Positions 44,560 to 53,392 of a stretch of 64,000 nucleotides of DNA are shown here, piece after piece. A model generated the notes under the pieces. That model was not told the origin of the DNA. It saw only the letters and a list, made by a program, of their open reading frames with translations, and searched no databases. Position numbers and translations under genes: made by a program. Source of the stretch: Mucilaginibacter sp. (GTDB taxonomy: Bacteria; Bacteroidota; Bacteroidia; Sphingobacteriales; Sphingobacteriaceae); assembly GCA_028287895.1 (NCBI GenBank), contig JAQBOV010000004.1, positions 1 through 64,000 of the forward strand. Reading direction: 5' to 3'. The stretch's first letter is position 1. Each line of letters begins with the position of its first letter.

Positions 44560-45477
44560 TCAGATAATTTCAAACTTAGACAAACTAACAAATTGCTGCA
44601 GCCTTGAAGCTATCTCCTGTTCGGTCAGATTTTTTAACTTTTCAGTTCCGAATTTTTCAACACAAAACGAGGCCAGTGCCGAGCCATAAATAATGGCATT
44701 TTTCATATTGGTGAAATTCACGGTACCTACTTTAGCCATGTAGCCAATAAACCCGCCAGCAAAGGTATCGCCGGCACCGGTAGGGTCAAAGACGTCCTCA
44801 AGCGGCAGGGCCGGCGCGGAAAATATTTTTCCTTCACCAAATAACAGAGCGCCATGTTCGCCTTTTTTAATGATCAGGTATTTTGGGCCCATAGCTAAAA
44901 TTTTATTGGCAGCCTTCACCAAAGAATATTCGCCTGACAACTGGCGGGCCTCTGCATCGTTAATGGTTAATACATCAATTAGCTTAATAGTTTCAAGCAG
45001 ATCGTTCAGTGCAATATCCATCCAAAAATTCATGGTATCCATGACAATGAGTTTTGGACGCTTATTTAAGCGTTTGATCACCGTTTGCTGAACCTGTGGC
45101 GTCAAATTACCCAGCATCAGGAACTCTGAATCCTGGTATGAATCTGGAATAATGGGGTCAAAGTCACCCAGTACATTCAGTTCAGTTATTAGCGTATCCC
45201 GACTATTCATATCATTATGGTATCTGCCACTCCAAAAAAAGGATTTCTCGCCTTTTTTTATCTGAAGGCCTTTGGTATCGATATGATGATTATGAAAATC
45301 ATTTATTTCGCTTTGCGGAAAATCATCTCCGACTACAGCTACAATTTTTACCTGATCACAAAAATAAGATGCTGCAAGACTTGCATAAGTGGCTGCACCG
45401 CCAACAATTTTATCTGTTTTACCAAATGGTGTTTCGATGGCGTCAAATGCCACAGAGCCAATAACCAATAAACTCAT
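44560..45477 (-). CDS. PfkB-family carbohydrate or nucleoside kinase
   Basis: This 305-residue kinase starts MSLLVIGSVAFDAIETPFGKTDKIVGGAATYAS (PfkB signature 1 region) and has the C-terminal signature DVFDPTGAGDTFAGGFIGYM with the catalytic Asp. The middle includes TINDAEARQLSGE and YLIIKKGEHGALLF. It phosphorylates a sugar or nucleoside; the exact substrate cannot be assigned. It stands alone on its strand, with crtB/cytochrome b5 convergent and tRNA-Asn divergent. Confidence 0.9.
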   Translation of the reverse strand: MSLLVIGSVAFDAIETPFGKTDKIVGGAATYASLAASYFCDQVKIVAVVGDDFPQSEINDFHNHHIDTKGLQIKKGEKSFFWSGRYHNDMNSRDTLITELNVLGDFDPIIPDSYQDSEFLMLGNLTPQVQQTVIKRLNKRPKLIVMDTMNFWMDIALNDLLETIKLIDVLTINDAEARQLSGEYSLVKAANKILAMGPKYLIIKKGEHGALLFGEGKIFSAPALPLEDVFDPTGAGDTFAGGFIGYMAKVGTVNFTNMKNAIIYGSALASFCVEKFGTEKLKNLTEQEIASRLQQFVSLSKFEII

Positions 45478-45656
45478 TAAATAATATTTAAATTTTTTTT
45501 TGTGGCAAATATTGTGAAATTACCCGAAAACTTTATTGTTATTATTATTATGCCGTTAATTATCTGGATATAAACAGCTCAATGACTGTCTTTAGGCACT
45601 ATTAAATGCCTGAATACAAGCCCATCTAAATTTTTTTAATTTTTTTTCAGAGAAAT

Positions 45657-45688
45657 ATTGTGAATTTACCCCTTAAATCATACTTTTG
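45657..45688 (+). promoter_or_regulatory. tRNA-Asn promoter
   Basis: ATTG at 45657-45660, a 20-nt spacer, then TACTTTTG at 45681-45688 fit the Bacteroidota sigma-A promoter at both boxes and the spacing. Transcription would start near 45695, about 17 nt before the mature tRNA. It is the best promoter in the window. Confidence 0.75.
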
Positions 45689-45711
45689 CACACTCCAAAC
45701 CGGAAATTGAT

Positions 45712-45788
45712 TCCTGAGTAGCTCAGCTGGTTAGAGCATCTGACTGTTAATCAGAGGGTCGCTGGTTCGAGCCCAGCCTCAGGAGCCA
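45712..45788 (+). tRNA. tRNA-Asn (GTT)
   Basis: The acceptor stem is TCCTGAG (45712-45718) with CTCAGGA (45778-45784). The D-arm is AGCTCAGCTGGTTAGAGC, the anticodon loop holds GTT at 45746-45748 between CTGACT and AATCAG, and the T-arm has GGTTCGAGCC. Discriminator G is followed by encoded CCA (45786-45788). A promoter precedes it and a terminator follows directly. Confidence 0.97.
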
Positions 45789-45792
45789 GACT

Positions 45793-45829
45793 GGGCAAGC
45801 ACAAATTTTTGTCGCTTGCCCTTTTTTTT
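45793..45829 (+). terminator. terminator of the tRNA-Asn gene
   Basis: GGGCAAGC (45793-45800) pairs with GCTTGCCC (45814-45821), with an inner ACAAA/TTTGT extension, and is followed by eight T (45822-45829). Confidence 0.9.
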
Positions 45830-46024
45830 CTATAATTCTCTGTTAATCAAGTAAATAAAAGAGTATAAGTCGCCCAACTTGGCGGTTCGATGTTGCAGGT
45901 CTTCAAAAGTGAACTTTTGGGGGTACATCGAACCAATTAATTCTCTTTTCTCGTAATTAGCTGACTGGCAGTAAATTGCGTCAAGCAACGTCAAGCGATT
46001 GATTGCCTCGCTGCACGAACACAA
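45830..46024 (-). pseudogene. probable C-terminal remnant of a serine recombinase
   Basis: The complement of this stretch reads NYEKRELIGSMYPQKFTFED, then LQHRTAKLGDLYSFIYLINREL and a stop. This resembles the C-terminal tail of large serine recombinases of Bacteroidota, where a phrase like RELIGSxxPEKxxF is followed by HRT and a final helix. There is no ATG; the frame opens with TTG and the preceding 20 residues do not fit. The catalytic and DNA-binding parts are missing. It lies immediately behind tRNA-Asn and its terminator, so it may be left over from an integrated element. The family assignment is from memory of the motif and needs a search. Confidence 0.5.
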
Positions 46025-46178
46025 AACTAAAAACTCATCTCGGTAAAATCACTTTAGGACCTGATTGTGAGTCTTGCATTCATACCTTTATCTTACAAAA
46101 AAGGTTCTTTTTAATCTGTTGGAGCAATTTGAGCACATTTTGATTTTCACAAATCAAGTAGACACTGTGAAAAATTAG

Positions 46179-49100
46179 CTATCGTATTATCGTCACCGAA
46201 CCAGCAAGTGGCTTACTGTCGTTCTGAAGATTAATCACATAATAATAAGCACCCATAGGCAAGGCTGTGCCCTTATAAGTCCCATCCCACGGTTTTGGAT
46301 ATCCTCTTGATTGAAAGATCAAATTGCCGTACCTGGTAAAAATGGAAACTACACATTGCGGATAGGCGCTTAATGCCTGAATGTCCCAAAGATCATTGAT
46401 GCCATCGCCGTTGGGCGTAAAAGCGTTAGGTATATTGATCGTTGAAGTAATTGTGAGTACGCCATTGACAGGCACAATATTGTAATTTGGAGACGTTCCA
46501 CCTGTCACGATAATCGGATAATTACCAGCCAGTGATGTCGCAGTGGCCATGGTACTCAATTCGGGCAGCGTAGTCAACTGCGAACGGCTCTCGTTATTTA
46601 CGAAACCAGTATAGGTTGCAGTTAAGTCCGGATTTGGCGCTCCATACGCTTTCGCTTTATTATCGGCAGTTATGGTTAAAGTTGCCTTGTCGATATTAAT
46701 GTTAGCCGACTGGTAAGTGATCGAATAGTTGCTATTAAGGAAACTGCCGCCCGTTCCAGCGGAAGGCACTACTGAGCCAAAATAGGTTCCAACGCCGTCC
46801 GTTCCCAATGATCCTGTTCCATAGGTCAAAGTTATACTACCAACAGTTTCATTATTTTTTAACCCTGACACGGTAAATCCCGCTGAACCGCTGCCGCTAT
46901 TAAGTGTTTTACCATAGGTCTTATCCACATTGTTAGCAGTAATAGTTAAAGGTGCAGGTTTCACCGTACTGTTAGGTATTGATAGATTGACCGAGGGCGT
47001 ACCTTGACTGCTCAAGGTGATATTTCCGGAATAATAACCCGCCGGTGTAGTTGAAGTTAATCTGACATACACGGTCGTCGGCGAAATTGTGCCTGCAGCC
47101 CCAATGTTGACTGTAGTACTGAAAGAAATATTATCGGTACTAACCTCAAAGCCTGGCGGCGCAGTTACCGAAATACTCCCAGGCATATTTGCACCAGATG
47201 CAGTAAAACTTACCGGCAGAGATGATATGCCATAGGTTGTAGTGAGGGGGGGCAAAGTGCCGGACACTGTAATTGTTGGTTCAGGGTTTACCGTCACGGT
47301 AAATGTGACCGGGGTACCTGAACAAACAAACCCCGTTGATATAGGTGTAACCGTGATATTAGCCGTAACTGCTCCGCTGCCTGTAATGACTGCTTTGAAT
47401 GAACTTATGTTTCCTGTCCCGCTTGCCGGCAGACCGATTCCGGTATTATCGTTAATCCAACTAAAAATGTCTGCATTACCTGTAAAGTTGATCGCCGCGG
47501 TGTTGTTACCTGCAATCAAAGTTTGATTGGTTACCGGATTCACAGTTGGAAGAGCGTTAACGATCCCCTTGACCGCCACATTCTGAAGGGTCGCACCCGG
47601 CGAAGTCAATATTATATTGCCAGATATATTCCCTGCCGGAGCTGAAGCAGACGACCGCAAGAAAACAATAATGCTGTTTACCGAGCCAGCGGACGGCGGA
47701 ATATTTATCGTGTTGCCATAGCCGCTGCCCGAGCTAAGCGACACCTCGAAATCAGTTGGCGCAACTGCTGTAATATTGCCTGTTAAATTATTGCCAGACA
47801 CTGTGAATTGCTGAAGATTAGGATTCGAGGACGCGGAACCCTCACAGGCAGAAATTGTACCCGTGGCATTGGTTGCCGTGATGACAGGTACAGGATTAAT
47901 GGTAATGGTAAAAGTTATGGGTAACCCATGGCAGCCTGTCCCCGCCGAAGTGAAGTTGCCCAACGAACTGGCACCACTGCCTGAAGGAGGATACAAATCG
48001 AAATAAGGATCAATCGGATTGATTAATGCCAAACCTCCATTGGTCACATAGAGATGAGTACCGTCAGGACTCATTGATACACCGATATCGAGACCCCCGG
48101 GGGTGGCAGTCATTGCCGCCGCACCAAACAGTGGTAAGTATACCTGCTGAAGATAAAATGCGTTGGCAACATATAAGTATTGGCCATCTGCACTCACCGC
48201 TAATCCGCGGGTTCTGCCGTTTCCTGATAAATTTAATAAAGCAGAGGCTAATATAGTGTTTGTTGCCGTGCTCACTTTATATACATAACTGGTCTCGTTT
48301 GATACGTATAACTCCGCACCATTAGGATTTACTGCAACCTCAAATGGGTTGCCACCAATGGGAATGGTCGCAACTACGGTATTTGTAGCAGTGCTGATCA
48401 CAGACACCGAACCATCGTCGAAATTGGCTACGTACACCATTTTTCCGTCAGGACTGATACATATTCCTGCCGGCTGAGAGCCAACCGGTATGATTGATAT
48501 AATAGTATTTGTCAGACTGTTTATCACGGTCACAGTATTTGAACCTTGGTTAGCCACATATACCATACTACCGTCTGGACTTACCACGACGCCTAATGGG
48601 TTTGTTCCGACCGGAATGGTTTTGATTACGGTATTACTGGTGGTGTTAATAACAGAAATATCATTTGAGCCCCGGTTGGTGACGTATACACGGCTGCCAT
48701 CGGGACTCACTGATACACCTTCGGGTTTAGTGCCCACAGGTATCGTAGCTACCAGTTCATTTGTTAAAGTGCTTACGACAGATACAGTTCCGTCATTTGA
48801 ATTTGCTACAAAAACAAGGCCCGATGGAACTGGTGTAACGGTAATAGTTGCTGTGATAGGCGTATTTCCTGTATTTACGGCATTAAATGCAGCAATATTA
48901 CCAATGCCATTGGCCGCTAAGCCTATGCCTGGTGTGTTGTTAGTCCAATTATATGCCCCCGCTGTTCCGGTGAAATTGATAGCCGTCGTGGCGGTACCAG
49001 CACCAAAAGTTTGATTCGTAACAGGGTTTACTACTGGAAGCGCGTTTACAAGGCCTTTAACGGCCACGACCTGGGCGCCTGCACCTGCAGAGGTTAATAC

Positions 49101-50585
49101 CACATTACCAGAAATAGTGCCTGCCGGCGCGGAAGCGGATGAACGAACGAATACATAGACATCATTAATCAGGCCGACGGATTGTGGAATGGTTAACGTA
49201 CTGCTATAACCGCTGCCTGCTGCAAGCGATACCTCAAAACCGGAAGGGGCGGTTGCTGTAACATCGCCGGTTAATTTAGTTGCCGACACCTCAAATTCCT
49301 GGATATTAAGACCTGTTGATGGTGAACCAATGCAGGCTGTGATGGTACCCACTGCCTGGCTGGCGGTAATAGTTGGCGTAACTGACGTTGGATTTACGGT
49401 AATCGTAAATGTGGCCGGCACAGCGTTACACCCGGGACCTGGCGAAATAAAATTGCCTAAAGAAACCGGGTTTAAGCCCGCAGGTAATTTCGCTGTAACC
49501 GTATGGGTTGCCGTGTTGATCACCCAAACATCACTTGAAATTTCATTGACGACATATACACTTTTTCCATCAGGTGTGATGGAGAGTCCCTCAGGAGTGT
49601 TGCCCACAGCTATGTTATCAACAACTGTGTTGGTGGACGTATTAATAACCAAAAGACTGTTATCCCCTGCATTTGTTTCATATAAAGTGTTACCATCTGG
49701 GCTTACAACCACCGCTACGGGATGAGAACCTGCCAATATAGTAGTCACTACTGAATTTGACGCCGTGTTGATTACGGAAATACTGCTGCTAAGGTCGTTG
49801 GCAACATATAGCCTGGTGCCGTCGGGGCTTACCGTAATACCTTCAGGGTATAACCCAACCGCGATAGTACCGGTAACAATGTTTGTTGTCGTATTAATCA
49901 CCGAAACACTTGCACCTGCTAAATTAGTTACGTAGACTTTACTGCCATCGGGACTTACAGCTACTCCATAAGGATTGGTTCCGACAGCGACGTTAGCAAT
50001 TAATGCGTAACTCGCTGTATTTATAACAGATATTGTATTGTCTGCCTGATTGGCCACATATAGCTTTGTGCCATCGGGACTTACCGCCACCCCGAAAGGG
50101 AATTTGCCAACGGCAAATCCTGTGATCACTGTGTTGGTTGCCGCATCAATAACCGTAACGCCACTTGAATTTTGATTGGTGATGTAGACCCTGCTCCCAT
50201 CGCGGTTTGCTGCTACACCTGCCCCAAATTCAATAGCAAGGCTACCTGCCCATGTGTTTGTGCCGGTATTAAGCAAAGAAACGTTACCGCCACCGCTTGC
50301 TATGTATGCAAAGGCATTTGACGCGGGAGTGGCAGTAATTGTTGCTGTAAGGGGGCCGCTTCCGGTATTTGCTGCAGTAAATGATGGAATATCCCCTGTT
50401 CCAGTAGCAGGCAAACCTATGCTTGGCGCGTTATTTACCCAATTATAGGTGCATCCCGGCCCCGGGAAATTAATGGCTGTTGTACTACTCCCGTTGACAA
50501 CGGTTTGATTGGTTTGCGCGCTTACTAGCTCAGACGAAAAAGAGAAAAAAATAATTAAACTTAAAACGCGTAAAAGTTTATTCAT
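46179..50585 (-). CDS. giant YncE-like beta-propeller protein with gliding-type T9SS C-terminus
   Basis: The start at 50585 (MNKLLRVLSLIIFFSFSSELVSAQ) is a signal peptide; an upstream Met at 50645 adds 20 residues. The 1468-residue protein has two blocks of YncE-like propeller repeats (units such as VINTTSNTVIKTIPVG, then SPDGSKVYVTN). Each block is flanked by repeated Ig-like domains with the phrases ATAPSGFEVSLAAGSGY and FVRSSASAPAGTISGN. MBG-like domains follow (LTITANNVDKTYGKTL, LTITADNKAKAYGAPN). The end INIPNAFTPNGDGINDLWDI ... GAYYYVINLQNDSKPLAGSVTIIR is the CHU_C/gliding-associated type B T9SS signal. It is probably a surface adhesin or matrix protein. Confidence 0.93.
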   Translation of the reverse strand: MNKLLRVLSLIIFFSFSSELVSAQTNQTVVNGSSTTAINFPGPGCTYNWVNNAPSIGLPATGTGDIPSFTAANTGSGPLTATITATPASNAFAYIASGGGNVSLLNTGTNTWAGSLAIEFGAGVAANRDGSRVYITNQNSSGVTVIDAATNTVITGFAVGKFPFGVAVSPDGTKLYVANQADNTISVINTASYALIANVAVGTNPYGVAVSPDGSKVYVTNLAGASVSVINTTTNIVTGTIAVGLYPEGITVSPDGTRLYVANDLSSSISVINTASNSVVTTILAGSHPVAVVVSPDGNTLYETNAGDNSLLVINTSTNTVVDNIAVGNTPEGLSITPDGKSVYVVNEISSDVWVINTATHTVTAKLPAGLNPVSLGNFISPGPGCNAVPATFTITVNPTSVTPTITASQAVGTITACIGSPSTGLNIQEFEVSATKLTGDVTATAPSGFEVSLAAGSGYSSTLTIPQSVGLINDVYVFVRSSASAPAGTISGNVVLTSAGAGAQVVAVKGLVNALPVVNPVTNQTFGAGTATTAINFTGTAGAYNWTNNTPGIGLAANGIGNIAAFNAVNTGNTPITATITVTPVPSGLVFVANSNDGTVSVVSTLTNELVATIPVGTKPEGVSVSPDGSRVYVTNRGSNDISVINTTSNTVIKTIPVGTNPLGVVVSPDGSMVYVANQGSNTVTVINSLTNTIISIIPVGSQPAGICISPDGKMVYVANFDDGSVSVISTATNTVVATIPIGGNPFEVAVNPNGAELYVSNETSYVYKVSTATNTILASALLNLSGNGRTRGLAVSADGQYLYVANAFYLQQVYLPLFGAAAMTATPGGLDIGVSMSPDGTHLYVTNGGLALINPIDPYFDLYPPSGSGASSLGNFTSAGTGCHGLPITFTITINPVPVITATNATGTISACEGSASSNPNLQQFTVSGNNLTGNITAVAPTDFEVSLSSGSGYGNTINIPPSAGSVNSIIVFLRSSASAPAGNISGNIILTSPGATLQNVAVKGIVNALPTVNPVTNQTLIAGNNTAAINFTGNADIFSWINDNTGIGLPASGTGNISSFKAVITGSGAVTANITVTPISTGFVCSGTPVTFTVTVNPEPTITVSGTLPPLTTTYGISSLPVSFTASGANMPGSISVTAPPGFEVSTDNISFSTTVNIGAAGTISPTTVYVRLTSTTPAGYYSGNITLSSQGTPSVNLSIPNSTVKPAPLTITANNVDKTYGKTLNSGSGSAGFTVSGLKNNETVGSITLTYGTGSLGTDGVGTYFGSVVPSAGTGGSFLNSNYSITYQSANINIDKATLTITADNKAKAYGAPNPDLTATYTGFVNNESRSQLTTLPELSTMATATSLAGNYPIIVTGGTSPNYNIVPVNGVLTITSTINIPNAFTPNGDGINDLWDIQALSAYPQCVVSIFTRYGNLIFQSRGYPKPWDGTYKGTALPMGAYYYVINLQNDSKPLAGSVTIIR

Positions 50586-51091
50586 GTAATAAGGTTGCAA
50601 TAAAAAAAAGCAGTAAAAAATCTGTAAAATGAAGGATGTCACCATTCACCTTAGTTCAAATCTAAGATCATTCAGTCATGAAACCAAATTATACGGATCT
50701 ATGGCTATAATTAAGTATAACCTGTTTGTAGCTTATTGGTTGTGCGAAAGGAAACGATGTTGGAGTTCAGATGTATCCTCTTTCGTTTGATTAGTGCTTT
50801 TATAGGTATCTATTATAACCGTCTTGAACTGGATATTCTTGAGTGGTTGACCATCATATTCCGTGCAACCAAAAATTGATTGCACAAATCCGTGCTCTAA
50901 ACCCTACGGAATCAACGGTCGAGCCCTGCGGAATCTTCATGCAATTACTGATAGAACGGAAATGATAACCTTAAACTCCCGGTATTAATTATTCCTACTT
51001 TTCCGTATTTGACAAACGCAATAGTGAATTAATAATACTCTTATCATAAATTACTACTTTTGCGTATCTGAAAATCGGAAAGGTAAAAATC
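50586..51091. other. gap upstream of the hipA-like gene
   Basis: No gene seen. A near-direct repeat CCCTACGGAATC / CCCTGCGGAATC lies around 50905-50940. A dyad GTGCAA/TTGCAC lies near 50862-50885. A -7 box TACTTTTG at 51055-51062 serves the hipA-like gene. Confidence 0.5.
51055..51062 (+). promoter_or_regulatory. candidate -7 box for the AbiEi-HipA gene
   Basis: TACTTTTG is identical to the tRNA-Asn -7 box and lies 29 bp before the start codon. There is no TTG at the expected -33 spacing, which would suit a weak or regulated promoter. Confidence 0.4.
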
Positions 51092-52942
51092 ATGGGTATA
51101 TATTTGGTAAGCGAAAATATTGATAAACACCGTGCGGCCTACATGGCCGAGCAAGGTAAAATTGTACAATTAATGCGCGGTATTTATGTCGATTCAAATG
51201 AGAACATAGAACTAACATTACTTAAGCATGCGATACGAATAAGCAAATACCTCTATCCGAGAGCCTACTTATCCGGAATAAGTGCGGTGCTTTTAGCACC
51301 AACCATGGAAGGGAAATTATATATTAGTGGCCCTCGTGCTCAGCGTACGAGAATTAGAAACATCGAAATTATACAAAATAATGCTCCTGGCTATCCCTCA
51401 CTTGCAAGTGCAGTTATTGAAGATCCGATGGGCGAATTTCGTATAGATGTGTCTTCTATTAGCCAACGTTTCTTAGAATCTTTCCGACGTAAGAGTGAGC
51501 ACAGCGCAAGCATCGATCCCGTGCAACGTTTAGCAATGTCTGAACGGTTAATCGAAGAGTTCGGATCAACCGAAAAAGCCGGCGACGCGTTGTGGATCTT
51601 GGCACGTAAGAATGAATGGTATTGGGAGGGTGAACAAGCCGAAAGATATTTTAAAAGGGAGATTACCGCGACCGCACTAAGCAATGATGCTGCAATCGAT
51701 CTTCTCGTTGCCTGGCATGGCCAGGAGATCGGCCGTCTATCACATGATGGATTAGAGTGGCGCTGGAAACCAGCGGAGGGAATGCGCCTGCCGCTGATCA
51801 GGCAAACGATTCCCGGAAAGCTACCCCCATTTATCAGTTCATTATTGCCGGAGGGTTGGTTAGAAAAGGTTTTGAATAATGGCGATGAACGTACGGTTCT
51901 TAAACATGGTAAACGCTATATGTCAAACATAACGATTGCAGCAACAGCCGAAGAACTCAAAGAATTACCGTCAGATATTTTGGAAACCAAACTGGCGAAC
52001 TATGTTGAAGATGGGTTGTTTATAGGAACCTACGAAGGCCCAGGTCGTGAGGATATTGAAAGTTCTTTCGAAAGCAAACTGGCAAAAGTATTTAATTCAT
52101 CAGAAACGCCACGACTTTCGGGTGTGCAAATTAAGGCCCCCATGTTCCTTGATCCTGACGGACATTTGCGTCCAAGCATCAGAGAGCCATTTACGCACAT
52201 TTTGAAACCTGCAGGGACAGGGGGCTTTGAACATCTTCCGCTGATCGAATGGCTGTCACTTGAATTGGCGCAACAATGCCATTTTGAAGCCCCTGCATTT
52301 GCATTAGTAGCAATGCCGAACGGCATGCCTCCTGCTTTGATCGTTGAGCGCTTCGATATTCGACGAACCGAAAATGACCAACGACAAATTGCACTAGAAG
52401 ATTTTTGTTCGCTGCTGGATATTACGAGTGCCGAAAAGTATGATAAAACTATCGAGCAAGCTGCCCGTGCGTTAAAAGCTATTTCAACTTCCCCAGATGC
52501 GGATTTAATTACCCTATTTAAAAGGGCGCTTTATGCCTGGTTAATAGCTGATGGTGATATGCACCTGAAGAATCTTGCTCTACTGAAGGTAGCGGAGCCC
52601 AATGCTGCAACCTTTAAAACAGTAACCATGACACCAATCTATGATGCAGTAACTACAATTGTATTCCCTGGTTTGAAGCATGATCTGTTAGCCCTGAAAA
52701 TGAATGGAAAGAATAACCGGCTAGTCCTGGCAGATTTTAACCATTTAGCAGCTACCATCGGTATTAGAGCATCTGACGCCAATGCCGCAGTAAAGGAACT
52801 GACTGACGCTATGCAAAGTGCCATAGAGGACTTGACCCTTCCTAAAGGAATTAACTATACAGAAAGTGAACTGGCAATTGTTGAACAAATGCGAAATATT
52901 TGTGAAATAAGGCTTTTAAATTTCATAACTAACAAACGGTAG
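51092..52942 (+). CDS. fusion of an AbiEi-like N-terminal domain with a HipA-type kinase
   Basis: This 616-residue protein has two parts. Residues 1 to about 165 resemble AbiEi-type antitoxin/regulators: a winged-helix start with KIVQLMRGIYVDSNENIE, then YPRAYLSGISAVLLAPTM, LYISGP and IDVSSISQRFLESFRR. The rest is a HipA kinase: short N-terminal lobe (LPPFISSLLPEGWLEKVLN), SGVQIKAP (343-350), THILKPAG, LIVERFDI, EDFCSLLDITSAEKYD, the catalytic loop WLIADGDMHLKN with Asp489, and the metal-binding TPIYDAV with Asp518. Every key kinase residue is present. There is no separate hipB-like gene beside it; the only HTH gene nearby, 450 bp downstream, is broken. The simplest reading is one protein with its own DNA-binding or neutralising module, acting as a toxin or phage-defence kinase. 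Confidence 0.8.
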   Translation: MGIYLVSENIDKHRAAYMAEQGKIVQLMRGIYVDSNENIELTLLKHAIRISKYLYPRAYLSGISAVLLAPTMEGKLYISGPRAQRTRIRNIEIIQNNAPGYPSLASAVIEDPMGEFRIDVSSISQRFLESFRRKSEHSASIDPVQRLAMSERLIEEFGSTEKAGDALWILARKNEWYWEGEQAERYFKREITATALSNDAAIDLLVAWHGQEIGRLSHDGLEWRWKPAEGMRLPLIRQTIPGKLPPFISSLLPEGWLEKVLNNGDERTVLKHGKRYMSNITIAATAEELKELPSDILETKLANYVEDGLFIGTYEGPGREDIESSFESKLAKVFNSSETPRLSGVQIKAPMFLDPDGHLRPSIREPFTHILKPAGTGGFEHLPLIEWLSLELAQQCHFEAPAFALVAMPNGMPPALIVERFDIRRTENDQRQIALEDFCSLLDITSAEKYDKTIEQAARALKAISTSPDADLITLFKRALYAWLIADGDMHLKNLALLKVAEPNAATFKTVTMTPIYDAVTTIVFPGLKHDLLALKMNGKNNRLVLADFNHLAATIGIRASDANAAVKELTDAMQSAIEDLTLPKGINYTESELAIVEQMRNICEIRLLNFITNKR

Positions 52943-52974
52943 AAATTCAATTTTATAAGTATTGGTTCGCAACA

Positions 52975-53095
52975 GTAGCCCCTAGGGAATCGAACTCCTT
53001 CCTTTAAGCTACTCTAAGTGTAATCAAAAACTGGAGTTGCTCCAGCAAGTGGTTCGAATTCCGTCCAGTCTGGGGAGCCTGAAAATCAATGATTT
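52975..53095. other. att-like region with two tRNA T-arm-like sequences
   Basis: The complement of 52975-52999 contains GAGTTCGATTCCCTAGGGGC, like a tRNA 3' end. On the plus strand GTGGTTCGAATTCC (53050-53063), then GTCCAGTCTGGGGAGCC, gives a second, in the opposite orientation. Between them CTGGAG-TTG-CTCCAG (53031-53045) is a perfect dyad, and AAATCA-A-TGATTT (53083-53095) is another. No full tRNA folds here. Together they look like remnants of integration sites, though T-arm similarity is short. Confidence 0.5.
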
Positions 53096-53097
53096 AA

Positions 53098-53125
53098 CCA
53101 CACTCTGGCGAGTGGAGTTTTTTTA
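53098..53125 (+). terminator. terminator-like hairpin in the att-like region
   Basis: CACTC (53101-53105) pairs with GAGTG (53110-53114), followed by GAG and seven T (53118-53124). It could end transcription from the hipA-like gene. Confidence 0.6.
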
Positions 53126-53144
53126 TTTGCATAAAATTTGCATA
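53125..53144. repeat. direct repeat ATTTGCATA x2, 11-bp period
   Basis: ATTTGCATA occurs at 53125-53133 and 53136-53144, one helical turn apart. Such direct repeats are typical of recombinase arm or excisionase sites, and an excisionase-type HTH gene follows 250 bp later. Confidence 0.5.
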
Positions 53145-53392
53145 GAAAAGCACTATGACATTGTAAAACGAAAAAGCGGCTAATTGAGTGGGATCGACTG
53201 GTGAGCTGTTTTAACTCGTTAAAAGCACAGTTTGTCGCTGCTTTTTAAGTTCCGTTTAGAATCTTTCCGTTTAAACTTCCCTGTTTTATTACCGTTGTTT
53301 TTATTTTTTTGTTGTCCGAGTCGGATAAACTCGGAGCGTTGAACGGACATCGTTAAATAATTTTGCTTCCGTAACGATAAAAAAAACATTTT

